DNA from: Sulfurivermis sp041678005
GTDB taxonomy: Bacteria > Pseudomonadota > Gammaproteobacteria > Thiohalomonadales > Thiohalomonadaceae
DNA: 64,000 nucleotides
Direction: 5' to 3'
Assembly: GCA_041678005.1 (NCBI GenBank)
Contig: JBAYOW010000003.1
Location: forward strand, 1-64,000
This document shows positions 1 through 7,668 of this stretch, piece after piece. Made by a program: the position numbers and the translations under genes. Below the pieces are notes generated by a model, which had not been told where the DNA came from, did not search any database, and saw only the letters and a list, made by a program, of their open reading frames with translations. Numbering within the stretch: the stretch's first letter is position 1; each line of letters begins with the position of its first letter.

Positions 1-177
1 ATGATTATTATTAGATCCCCCAGGAAACAGCCTGACAAGGCGTATTATTAAAGGATTTGCATGGTTTATAATACTGTATTATACAATGAAATCATGGGCT
101 TAGCTATATTTCAGGGGCGACGAAATACCATGAAAAGTACCATTGATGATGCAGATTATATAATTGATTAGAGTAGA

Positions 178-381
178 TTAATTGTTATGTTTCGCCACAC
201 CGCTGGTACCCGGCAGCATCCAGTCCAGCAAAATCAGATCCGGCACACGGTTCTGTATTTGCTCCCATGCGCTATCCGCATCCCCGGCGCACACGGCTTG
301 AAATCCCGCCCGCATCACATTGAACGACAGCAGCTCCTGGATCGCCGGTTCGTCTTCTACAATCAGAATTGTCGCATTCAT
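178..381 (-). pseudogene. phoB: Truncated PhoB-type response regulator (receiver fragment)
   Basis: This is the first part of a PhoB/OmpR-family receiver domain. The acidic pocket (VEDE near residues 8-11) and the phosphoacceptor segment LILLDWMLPG are intact, and the N terminus MNATILIVEDEP is typical of PhoB. After residue 61 the reading frame leaves the family and stops within about six codons (VAKHNN). The rest of the receiver and the whole DNA-binding domain (about 165 residues) are missing. The DNA to the left of the break is AT-rich and non-coding, so this looks like a rearrangement junction near position 195 and not a sequencing slip. A Pho box lies just upstream, which supports the PhoB identity. 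The fragment cannot bind DNA itself; a full-length phoB may exist elsewhere. Confidence 0.85.
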
Positions 382-427
382 CGTCGCTCAGCCACTTTCA
401 AACGGGATGGCAAGAATATGAAGCTTG

Positions 428-447
428 TGTGACAAACATGTGACAAA
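428..447 (-). promoter_or_regulatory. Pho box upstream of truncated phoB
   Basis: Read on the minus strand this is TTTGTCACATGTTTGTCACA, two TGTCACA units 11 bp apart. That matches the direct-repeat PhoB operator (CTGTCAT-like units spaced 11 bp). It lies 47-66 bp upstream of the truncated phoB start at 381, where an autoregulated phoB operator would sit. The match is by eye. Confidence 0.7.
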
Positions 448-490
448 ATCATTCGCTCCGGTTAGCCTGGAAAAAGCAGTTAGCGGGTTT

Positions 491-549
491 GTAGATGCGA
501 ATTCATTCGCACAATCAGCGCGTTATGTACGAATGAATTCGGTATCTAC
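491..549. repeat. REP-like inverted repeat between phoB and the symporter
   Basis: Two arms of 19-20 bp, GTAGATGCGAATTCATTCG at 491-509 and its near-exact reverse complement at 530-549, flank a loop of about 20 bp. The core GCGAATTCATTCGC resembles extragenic palindromes common in Gammaproteobacteria. It sits between the symporter stop and the phoB promoter, so it may also act as a bidirectional terminator. No poly-T run follows. Confidence 0.6.
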
Positions 550-589
550 AAGAGCATCCCAACGCATTGGGACAGCACGGCGTTTTCTG

Positions 590-2053
590 TCAACTGCTTT
601 TTCCGGGATTAGCAGCATGCGGGTGCTGGGGCGCATGCTCCGGCGGCCGATGCAGCAGCGAACCGGCCACCATGCCGACAATACTCATCAGAAAGCCGGC
701 GAATTGCGGCGGGAGTGCGGCCTCGAACGCGATGAACTCCATCGGTAGCCAGGTCGCCACCCCCAAGCCCATCGCCCAATAGGCACCGAACGTGGAGGCA
801 CGTTTCCAGTACAGCCCCGCCACCAGCGGCGTGAAGGCCAGCACCAGCGTCACCTTGTAGGCGTTCTCCACCATCTGGTGGATGCCGGTCTCATGATCCA
901 GCGCCCACAGCGCGTAAAGCGTGACGCACAGCGCGAAGATGCACACCACCCAGCGCGTCATCGTCAGTATCTTGTGGTCGGACAGGTTCTTGCGCGTGAG
1001 CCAGCCCTTGAGCACGTTCTCCGAGAGCGTGACCGAGGGCGCGAGCAGGGTGCCGGATGCGGTGCTCATGATCACCGACAGCAGCGCGCCGTAAAAAACG
1101 ACCTGCGCCAGTAGCGGCAGATGCCCCTTGATCAGTTCCGGCAACAGCTTCTGGCTATCCTCGGCCATCCACCTCGCCATCAGTTCAGGATCGATCAGAT
1201 TTGCCGAGTAGGCCAGGAACAGCGGCACGGCGGCAAACGTAAAATAGGCCACGCCGCCCAGCACAGTCCCCCACACCGCCACGTTTTCGTTCTTCGAGGA
1301 GTTGGCGCGCTGAAACACGTCCTGCTGCGGGATGGAGCCGAAGCCCATGGTGAGCAGGCCGGAGATGAAGGCGACCATGGCCACCGCATTCAAATCGGGC
1401 CAGAAGTGGAACTTGTTATTCTGCGCCGCATGCTCGATCACCGGCGCCACGCCGCCGGTCATACCGCTCACCAGCCAGGCAATATAGAGCAGGCCGATCA
1501 CGATAACAATCATCTGGACGAAGGTAGTGAGCGCCACCGACCACATGCCACCGTACAACGTGTAGAGCAGCACCACCGCCGCACCGATCAAGATGCCCTG
1601 CGTCTGCGTGATCGATCCGTCGGATAGCACGTCGAACACCAACCCCAGCGCGGTGACCTGCGCCGACACCCAGCCGAGATAGGACAGCGCGATGGCGATG
1701 CCCGCAATGACCTCGACTTTATGGCCATAGCGCTGGCGGTAAAAATCGCCGATGGTGAGCAGGTTCATGCGGTACAGCTTGCGGGCGAAGAACAGGCCGA
1801 ACAGGATCAAGCACAGCGCGGCGCCGAACGGATCGGAGATCAGCCCGCCCAGGTCTTCCTCGAGGAAGGTAGCGGGAATGCCGAGCACCGCCTCGGCACC
1901 GAACCAGGTGGCGAACACCATGGCCAGCACTACATACATCGGCAACGAACGCCCGGCGGTAATGTAGTCGCGCGCGTTATGGACCTTGGTGGCCGCATAC
2001 ATGCCGATGCCGACAGAAAGAATCAGATACAGTAAGACGAAACCGACCAGCAA
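590..2053 (-). CDS. Sodium:solute symporter (SSS) family permease
   Basis: An integral inner-membrane protein of 487 aa with about 13 hydrophobic segments and the usual SSS layout: N-terminal GRSLPMYVVLAMVFATWFG, a YGG segment in the middle (LYTLYGGMWSVALT) and a long hydrophobic C-terminal half. It should import an organic solute with sodium; the substrate cannot be read from sequence. The start appears to be TTG, because no in-frame ATG lies upstream before a stop; a shorter form starting at Met17 is possible. The C-terminal tail is Pro/His-rich and soluble. The DNA is visibly richer in GC than the neighbouring genes, with strings of GC-ending codons. Together with the adjacent truncated phoB this suggests acquisition or local rearrangement. 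Confidence 0.85.
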   Translation of the reverse strand: MLVGFVLLYLILSVGIGMYAATKVHNARDYITAGRSLPMYVVLAMVFATWFGAEAVLGIPATFLEEDLGGLISDPFGAALCLILFGLFFARKLYRMNLLTIGDFYRQRYGHKVEVIAGIAIALSYLGWVSAQVTALGLVFDVLSDGSITQTQGILIGAAVVLLYTLYGGMWSVALTTFVQMIVIVIGLLYIAWLVSGMTGGVAPVIEHAAQNNKFHFWPDLNAVAMVAFISGLLTMGFGSIPQQDVFQRANSSKNENVAVWGTVLGGVAYFTFAAVPLFLAYSANLIDPELMARWMAEDSQKLLPELIKGHLPLLAQVVFYGALLSVIMSTASGTLLAPSVTLSENVLKGWLTRKNLSDHKILTMTRWVVCIFALCVTLYALWALDHETGIHQMVENAYKVTLVLAFTPLVAGLYWKRASTFGAYWAMGLGVATWLPMEFIAFEAALPPQFAGFLMSIVGMVAGSLLHRPPEHAPQHPHAANPGKSS

Positions 2054-2153
2054 GATATGAACTCGCTCAGAATCGAAACAGGGCGGATTTTAGCAGCCCC
2101 GCGAAAAATCGGGCAGTCAGAGTTTCGTTTGGCGAATTTTGGTTGAGCCATAG

Positions 2154-2180
2154 AAAAAGCGGCCTGAGGCCGCTTCCCTG
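2154..2180 (-). terminator. Candidate rho-independent terminator (minus strand)
   Basis: The hairpin GCGGCC-TGA-GGCCGC is preceded on the plus strand by AAAAA, so on the minus strand the stem is followed by TTTTT. It could end transcripts coming from the fic side before they reach the symporter. Confidence 0.55.
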
Positions 2181-2209
2181 TTTGCGGAATAATGCAGCAA
2201 CGAAGCCTG

Positions 2210-2536
2210 ATGCCCGGGTTCATAGTCACTCCAAGGGCACAGAGTGACCTGAAAAACATCGGCCGATACACATAGCGCCAATGGGGCAAACGCCAACGTA
2301 ATACTTGCCTGAATGCACTCGAAAAACGCTTTGGCTGGCTAGCCAAAAATCCGAAACTGGGGAAACATCGCACGGATGTGGTTGAGGGTTATTACAGTTT
2401 CGCGCAGGGCGAACACGTTGTCTTATCTCTGGTTAGAGAAAAAGGCATTGATATTATCGGCATCCCACACAAAGAGATGGATATCATTGCTTATTTTCTG
2501 CCTGACCAAACACACAGGGCAGGTAATCAGGAGTAA
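2210..2536 (+). pseudogene. parE: parE toxin pseudogene with one in-frame nonsense codon
   Basis: Reading from ATG 2210 gives MPGFIVTPRAQSDL and then KNIGRYT, followed by TAG at 2273-2275, where ParE proteins normally have Gln in a YTxxxWG context. The same frame continues without another stop for 87 codons to TAA at 2534. That part contains family segments such as KRFGWLAKNPKLGKHR, EGYYSFAQGEHVVL and IDIIGIPHKEMDII. The total, 108 codons, is a complete RelE/ParE toxin length. CAG to TAG is the likely lesion. No ParD/CopG antitoxin is readable immediately upstream. A read-through or corrected version would be a complete toxin, so the call depends on the single base at 2273. Confidence 0.85.
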
Positions 2537-2675
2537 TGCCTACCAATACCGGTAACTCCCACTCGATTGTAAATAAGACATTTTTATTTTTTACATTCAA
2601 TGGCTTATTTTCATTCTAAATGGTAATACCATGAAATATACCATGCTCAAAAATTCCTGCTAATCAACACAACAA

Positions 2676-3839
2676 TCACCTGATTACAGTAAATAATTTC
2701 TCCCTTAAACCAAATTCGACTGGTTCGACAACATTCAACTCATAGCGGGTCGTTCTACCACCACCCGGTAACGGTATTATGACCCCCTTTGCAACCAAGT
2801 CTGATAAATCGCGGCTGGCCGTTCGATTCGGACACTTGGTAATCGCTTCATATTTTTTAGTCGTTATTCCGCCTTCAAAGCCCTTTCGACCTTCAGCGAA
2901 TACCCGCGACACCATCCTGGCCTGCCGGTCATTCAGCTGGTCACCATAAGCTTCGTAGAATCGTGTCTTGGCCAATACAAAGTCCACCTCTTCCCTGGCA
3001 ATTTCCTGTGCCTTAATTATTTTGTCTGCAAAATAATTCAGCCAAACATTAACATCCAGGCTTCCACGACTCGCTTTCTCCAGTTGCAGATAATAGGTTT
3101 TTTTATCCCCTTCTATCGCCGTGGCAAGACAGGCCGTGGTTGGATAACCAAGAAACTGGGAAAGCGCATGGTCAGCAATTGCCCTGCCGACTCGACCATT
3201 ACCATCATCGAAGGGGTGAATCACCTCGAACCAAAGATGAGCAATACCTGCTCTTGCGATCCCGTGTATTGTCTTATCCCAGCTCAAAGGACTGGTTTGG
3301 TTGTACCAGTCGATAAGCCTCGCCATTTCGTCAGGCACCAGAGTCGCTGGCGGGGCCTCATAGTGAACCTTTTCCCGTCCGTAAGGCCCGCTCACTATTT
3401 GCATCGGTGAAGGATCGTTACGATATGTGCCACGCAGAATAGACGTGTAGCGCTGCTCCGGGACAGCCATGGACTGCCACTTGCCCAGCAGGTCATGCGT
3501 CAGGGATGTTTGCCAGTTCTTGCGAACGTCCACCAGCAACGAAGCAGCCCCCGCCGCTTTCTGGTCTGTGTTGTTCGGTAGCGTATCCGAGGTAATCAAA
3601 GAAAGTAGCGATGACCTGACCGATTCCCTGTCCAGATCCTCGCCCTCAATGGCGCTGGTTTTGATGGCCTCGGAAAGCATCAAGTCAATCGTGGCATTCT
3701 CTTGAGACGCCATCGGTAGCGCATCAAAGCTGCCAGCCAGGCGCTCTGAGTTCAGGCGAAATTCAAGTTCCCGATCATTGAGCGCGCGATTGTCGTAGCG
3801 AAAATCTGGCCAGTCGGGCTGTTGCCATATCCACTTCAT
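2676..3839 (-). CDS. fic: Class II Fic family protein (AMP transferase), N-terminal DUF4172-like region
   Basis: This 387-aa protein has the Fic catalytic loop HPFDDGNGRVGR (His208 is the catalytic base, the DGNGR segment binds nucleotide phosphates). Fic enzymes usually transfer AMP, or another nucleotide part, onto hydroxyl side chains of target proteins. Near the N terminus, residues 61-66 read TSAIEG. This fits the inhibitory helix motif S/T-xxx-E-G/N whose Glu (Glu65) blocks productive ATP binding, so this is a self-inhibited class II Fic. The opening MKWIWQQPDWP is typical of the DUF4172 N terminus. The C-terminal part (about 290-370) looks like a winged helix. It is the last gene of a four-gene minus-strand operon, 9 nt after the unknown gene. 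The target is unknown. Confidence 0.88.
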   Translation of the reverse strand: MKWIWQQPDWPDFRYDNRALNDRELEFRLNSERLAGSFDALPMASQENATIDLMLSEAIKTSAIEGEDLDRESVRSSLLSLITSDTLPNNTDQKAAGAASLLVDVRKNWQTSLTHDLLGKWQSMAVPEQRYTSILRGTYRNDPSPMQIVSGPYGREKVHYEAPPATLVPDEMARLIDWYNQTSPLSWDKTIHGIARAGIAHLWFEVIHPFDDGNGRVGRAIADHALSQFLGYPTTACLATAIEGDKKTYYLQLEKASRGSLDVNVWLNYFADKIIKAQEIAREEVDFVLAKTRFYEAYGDQLNDRQARMVSRVFAEGRKGFEGGITTKKYEAITKCPNRTASRDLSDLVAKGVIIPLPGGGRTTRYELNVVEPVEFGLREKLFTVIR

Positions 3840-3848
3840 GGCGCGATT

Positions 3849-4799
3849 CTAGAACATATTCACGCCATATAATAGATATATTTGGCGTGTTTGAGCACCG
3901 GCGCGCAGCGTCTCAGCCCGTAAAGCATCCCCTTTCAACTTTGCCCGCTCGCCAACAGCGACAAACTGCGTAAGTTGATACCATCGCTCAAGTGGATCGC
4001 AGTGCGCTTGCGCAACCGCGAGACCATTGTAGGCATGGTGTAGCTTTTCACGTGTTACTCCAAATAGTCGCTCCGCTGTCTCCGGGTTCCAATTCTGAAT
4101 CTCGTCATGCCACTTCCAGTCAAACCCGTTGACGCTGATCCAATGATCCGAATAGTGGCCTCCGCCCACCTGTATCGTTCTCTGGTCACCCTGCGTCTTT
4201 GGAAAATCACGGTTGGATATGAACTGGCATAGCAGCGCCACGCTACGGCGGTACTCGTGTGTTCGCAGGCTTTCCAAACGACTTCCCGCATACTGCATCC
4301 AACTTTCGCCATTCTTCTGCCAGTCGATACTCTGCTCTTCATTTCGATCCAGATAGGAATCCAGTTGAACCTGAAGTGCCATCTCCATAAGGACGAGATG
4401 AAGGTAATCGATTTGGAAGATAGAGTAGTAACCCTCCTGCGTCTGATCCTTATGATCGGGTACTATGTAGGCGTGACGAATTCCAGTCGTATCCCACGCC
4501 CATTTCTTGGTAAACCAGTTATTTCCCTTGCGCACCGGTATATAAAATGGCTGCGTGTCTTTTTTAGGCGTCCTTACCCGGAAAACCGGAGCAAACAAAC
4601 CCAGACGTTCGAGCCGTAGCAGGCGCTCTCGATCAAGTGATAGGCCGCGCTCGCGACAAAACTTGATAAATCGATCCGTTCCCAGTAGTGGGCAAGCGAT
4701 GACAGCACCGGCCTCTACAATGGCCCGTCCCGCGTTGACGGGAAGAGTAAGCAGTTTGTCGTCAACAGCATCTTCCTTTTTCGCCCGAGATTTCGTCAT
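3849..4799 (-). CDS. Unknown protein encoded between hipA and fic
   Basis: I do not recognise the family with confidence. The protein is about 316 aa and soluble, with no signal peptide or membrane segment. It starts with a basic, Lys-rich stretch, followed by a compact segment with the pattern DRERLLRLERLGLF around residues 55-70 that resembles a small helical recognition domain. Trp- and Tyr-rich segments follow. I prefer the ATG at 4799 because AAGGA sits 6 nt upstream; the ATG at 4805 abuts that same ribosome site. It lies about 19 nt after hipA and 9 nt before fic, so the three are almost certainly co-transcribed. The C terminus ends abruptly (YLLYGVNMF) and could be a truncation of a longer family; that is a guess. 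Confidence 0.75.
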   Translation of the reverse strand: MTKSRAKKEDAVDDKLLTLPVNAGRAIVEAGAVIACPLLGTDRFIKFCRERGLSLDRERLLRLERLGLFAPVFRVRTPKKDTQPFYIPVRKGNNWFTKKWAWDTTGIRHAYIVPDHKDQTQEGYYSIFQIDYLHLVLMEMALQVQLDSYLDRNEEQSIDWQKNGESWMQYAGSRLESLRTHEYRRSVALLCQFISNRDFPKTQGDQRTIQVGGGHYSDHWISVNGFDWKWHDEIQNWNPETAERLFGVTREKLHHAYNGLAVAQAHCDPLERWYQLTQFVAVGERAKLKGDALRAETLRAGAQTRQIYLLYGVNMF

Positions 4800-4818
4800 C
4801 GCCATTCCTTCACCAACA

Positions 4819-6141
4819 TTAAGAAAGAGAAAGCGCCGCTTTCAAGTCCTCATGCTCAAAGGCTGATGCCATGCGATCAATCTCGGCTCGTGTAAGACTT
4901 AGTTGTGAGGCCTCTTCACGCCACGTTGCCACTGCCTGCCCGACTTCGGCTGCGATCACGTGCGCCTTGGCTTCATCCAGTTCAAAGTACCCCACCACAC
5001 TCATCGCCAGATCCAAAGAGGCTGCGCCGTCATCGAGATCAATGGCCGTCGTCAGAACGCGTGGCTTGATATCCGTGGGTACCGGATTAAGATCATAGGC
5101 CGGGCTCAACCGCCAACCGTCTGGGCCGGTATAGAGGAAAGCGTGATTACGCAAGTGGTCATCCGTGTTGGAAATCAAAATATTGAAGACGATACGTCGC
5201 CACAGTTCATGCATATCCTGTTTCGGATTGGCGCCATAGCGGCGCAGAGCATCGACAAATTCCAGGTAACTGCGTGACTCGTTGTCGCTGGCGCCGAGCA
5301 TACTCATGGCCGAAAGAAACGGGATGCGCTGACCTTGCACCCTATCGAACCGGCGCAGCAACAGCACCGGCTTGCTGTTCGGCTCATCCCTGAGCCTCAC
5401 CCCTTCTGGGCTTGCGCGATAAATCGCTCCCGGCGATTTATTCAGTACATGTTCGATTCGCCAGTCGGGCACGGGGATACCAGCCTTTGCCGCAAGCCGG
5501 AGCGCAACCGCCTCCCACAGAACCGTATTGATTTCGTCATCCTTGTGTGGAAACTTGGCGATGGCCAGATGCCCGTCCCGGTCCCGAACAGATGCCTTGG
5601 GACGCGCACCACCCAATGATGAACCGGGCGCCAGCAGCAAGCGCAGATCCTCGTCGCTATCAGTGTCACCAACGACATGTTCCGCCGCCGACAGCAATTG
5701 TGGCAGATCGATCAGGGGTGGTATGCGAGCGGCTTCATGTTCGGCAAGAAACGGGCCGCCCTCCTGCCTGGCAAAGCGCAGAGCGCCTTGTCGTGTCTCA
5801 TCATCAACCATGAGCAGATAGTCAATTTCCATCAAGGTGCGCGGCGTCTCGCCCGCGCGCTCTGCCCGTCGCCGTTCTGCCCGACGCATCAAAACCCGCC
5901 CCCAGCGGTCGGGGGCAGAGTCACCAATGGTACCGAACAGGGGCTTACCTGAAGGTGTGTGGAATGGGCCCGGACCCAGCGTCAGGGCCGGTTCCAGGGA
6001 GAAACGATCTGCATACTCAAGCCAACCTGAATCATATTCGAACGTGGCGCTTTCCCTACCTTTGCGCACGCGCGCCCACAGTCGTCCGACCAGATGCGGC
6101 GTACCGGCAATATCCACATAGACATACACTTCTGTTTCCAT
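4819..6141 (-). CDS. hipA: HipA-family serine/threonine protein kinase (toxin)
   Basis: A 440-aa HipA-type kinase. Visible landmarks are the N-terminal couple_hipA region (LEPALTLGPGPF, residues 49-60), the glycine-rich ATP loop GSSLGGARPK (173-182), the catalytic loop ISNTDDHLRNH (323-333) and the metal-binding AYDLNP (348-353). All key residues expected of an active HipA are present. In Escherichia coli, HipA phosphorylates glutamyl-tRNA synthetase and is restrained by HipB; the target here is unknown. The ATG at 6141 overlaps the hipB stop as TGATG; a GTG lies one codon earlier. The tight coupling to a HipB-like gene supports a toxin-antitoxin pair. Downstream the operon continues into the unknown gene and fic. 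Confidence 0.9.
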   Translation of the reverse strand: METEVYVYVDIAGTPHLVGRLWARVRKGRESATFEYDSGWLEYADRFSLEPALTLGPGPFHTPSGKPLFGTIGDSAPDRWGRVLMRRAERRRAERAGETPRTLMEIDYLLMVDDETRQGALRFARQEGGPFLAEHEAARIPPLIDLPQLLSAAEHVVGDTDSDEDLRLLLAPGSSLGGARPKASVRDRDGHLAIAKFPHKDDEINTVLWEAVALRLAAKAGIPVPDWRIEHVLNKSPGAIYRASPEGVRLRDEPNSKPVLLLRRFDRVQGQRIPFLSAMSMLGASDNESRSYLEFVDALRRYGANPKQDMHELWRRIVFNILISNTDDHLRNHAFLYTGPDGWRLSPAYDLNPVPTDIKPRVLTTAIDLDDGAASLDLAMSVVGYFELDEAKAHVIAAEVGQAVATWREEASQLSLTRAEIDRMASAFEHEDLKAALSLS

Positions 6142-6512
6142 CACGCTTTACTCTTCTGTCCAGACTGGGACGATTTGTACTCGGATTTATTCTGGCGCGG
6201 TTTGCGGATGCGTTGCGGCAAACGCGCATCGATGAGTTCAAGACCCACCGTATCCGTCTTGACGTCCGCCATGTCACCCAACCGCTCAGCCATACCCAGG
6301 ACAAAGAGCACATTGGCATAGTTACCCAGCGAAACGCCGGGATCGCCCTTTTCTATCTTGTTCAGGGTTGTCCGGCTGATAGAAGCCCGCTCAGCCATGA
6401 CAGCTGTTGAAATACGCCGCCTAAGCCTGGCATCACGGATATCGTGTCCAAGCTTACGCACCGCCCGCCTGACCGGAATCGGCACCATCAAATCTAGCTG
6501 GGTTTTGCTCAT
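6141..6512 (-). CDS. hipB: HipB-like XRE-family antitoxin / repressor
   Basis: The 123-aa protein starts at MSKTQLDLMV (ATG at 6512). An upstream ATG would add a long, AT-rich and hydrophobic extension that does not fit the family. Residues about 35-95 form a helix-turn-helix of the XRE/Cro class (RRRISTAVMAERASISRTTLN then KIEKGDPGVSLGNYANVLFVLG). The C terminus is basic (KPRQNKSEYKSSQSGQKSK). Its stop overlaps the hipA start. It should bind HipA, neutralise it and repress the operon through palindromes in its own promoter, two of which are visible at 6533-6549 and 6610-6635. Confidence 0.85.
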   Translation of the reverse strand: MSKTQLDLMVPIPVRRAVRKLGHDIRDARLRRRISTAVMAERASISRTTLNKIEKGDPGVSLGNYANVLFVLGMAERLGDMADVKTDTVGLELIDARLPQRIRKPRQNKSEYKSSQSGQKSKA

Positions 6513-6532
6513 GTTTCGTCCATCTTTATGGT

Positions 6533-6549
6533 CACTATCCTGTATAGTG
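6533..6549. promoter_or_regulatory. Palindrome in the hipB promoter, candidate operator
   Basis: CACTAT-cctgt-ATAGTG is an exact 6-bp inverted repeat 21-37 bp upstream of the hipB start, embedded in an AT-rich promoter-like stretch. HipB repressors bind short palindromes at this kind of position. The sequence differs from the E. coli TATCC/GGATA operator, so the assignment is inferred from position and symmetry. Confidence 0.45.
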
Positions 6550-6609
6550 TATATAATTATGGACGTTATATCAATATATCTACAGTAACCCACCAAAATG
6601 ACAATAATC

Positions 6610-6635
6610 GTTACGTTCATTATTCTGAACGTAAC
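6610..6635. promoter_or_regulatory. Perfect 10-bp inverted repeat upstream of the hip operon
   Basis: GTTACGTTCA and TGAACGTAAC flank a 6-bp loop, about 100 bp upstream of hipB and about 100 bp beyond the end of the conjugative-element membrane gene. There is no U-tract on either side. It could be a second operator or a transcript-end hairpin. Confidence 0.4.
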
Positions 6636-6734
6636 TTGATTTAACACCCAGAATCGTGAACATTTCCAGGATATTATGGGCCCCTGGCCAGGACCATCTG
6701 CATCAGGGAAGTTGCTCCATCCCGACCGTGTTTT

Positions 6735-7382
6735 TCAAAGGTATTTCTTAAACGTACTCGCGGTCACTGCTACAGCAAATGCAAACAGTGCGGCGAATGG
6801 GATCACAATAAAGGTAGGATGCAGGCTGAACGGAAGTGCCAGATACGTTACCCAGGTGATCACTACCAGTGGTAGCACTGCCTTCTTGGCATAGTGGTAC
6901 ACGAATGAACTCTCTCGCCCTCCTCCCCAGCGGCGAAGATCCCGTCGCACCAGACCGTCAACCAAAGCCAGCAGACTGAACAACAGGAACACCGGTGTCG
7001 CCAAACTGAGAATCGCCAGGCGTACCGAGAACACATGGGTCACCTGCATGGCCGCGATGACGAACTCGGCGAGTGGCCGGTAGATTTTGTGTAGTGTTGG
7101 CCGCATGCCTTGCTCTTCCTGTCGTAGTGGTGGAGAGACCCAATGGATAAAGGCCACGACTCGCGTAACCTCAAACAGGTAGTGATAAGTCCCATCAGCC
7201 ACCTCTTTGGCGAAGCGGGCGGGATCTGATGTCACGATACTGCGGCGGAAGTCGGTGTCCAGATAGCTGATCTCCTTGGCAAGCATCGTGCGACTGTGGT
7301 CGAGGCCTTGCTCAGGCCACCAAATCACCATACCCACCCATTCGACAATGATCGAAAACAACAGGGAGAGAAGCAGCCACAA
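6735..7382 (-). pseudogene. ICE membrane protein of the TIGR03747/DUF4400 type, 5'-truncated
   Basis: The 215 residues match the pattern of the integrating-conjugative-element membrane protein family TIGR03747. They show an N-terminal hydrophobic segment followed by WWPEQGLDHSRTM, a soluble middle with HYLFEVTRV, two further membrane segments around 120-145, and a C-terminal pair preceded by RRDLRRWGGGRESSFVYHYA. The family usually starts some 25-30 residues earlier. Here an in-frame TAA lies three codons before the only available TTG start, so the true N terminus has been lost. This protein belongs to the conjugation/mating-pair region of PFGI-1-like ICEs. No other mating genes are in the window, so it is a relic. 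Confidence 0.75.
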
Positions 7383-7434
7383 GATAGCTTACGAGATCGT
7401 TGCCAGAACTCTGGTTAACAGGCCCTGCTGAACA

Positions 7435-7665
7435 CTAGCTTAGAACACGATTCAACGTTGCGGCGCTCATAGGCAAGTCCGAATCATACCGAGAGGGAAG
7501 CACGTAATCGGATCCACCAGCAAAGGTTTTCAGCACGATGAAGATGTCGAGCGCCTGACGAGACAGGAACACCATATACGGAGTTCTTCGTTTCATCCGT
7601 TCTTTCGGAATCGTCCAAATCGCTTCGCTGAGATTGATCTCTGGCCCTGAGGGATCCCCACGAAT
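7435..7665 (-). pseudogene. Tyrosine integrase C-terminal fragment
   Basis: The minus-strand frame ending at TAG 7435-7437 reads INLSEAIWTIPKERMKRR, then PYMVFLSRQALDIF, then YVLPSRYDSDLPMSAATLNRVLS. These are characteristic segments of the P4/CP4-57-type phage and island integrases that open the catalytic domain (WTIPxERMKxRxPHxVPLSxQA). The frame is preceded by a stop at 7666-7668 and ends before the HxLRxTxxT and catalytic Tyr regions. Only about 76 codons remain, so the gene is dead. Its presence next to the ICE membrane gene supports an island that was once site-specifically integrated. Confidence 0.8.
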
Positions 7666-7668
7666 TCA

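Noticed and set aside
61..171. 36-codon frame at the left edge (MVYNTVLYN...)
   Set aside because: Very short, AT-rich, no ribosome site or family features.
2023..2373. 116-aa minus-strand frame upstream of the symporter
   Set aside because: It is antisense to the readable parE frame, has no family features and overlaps the symporter start. The plus-strand parE reading is far better supported.
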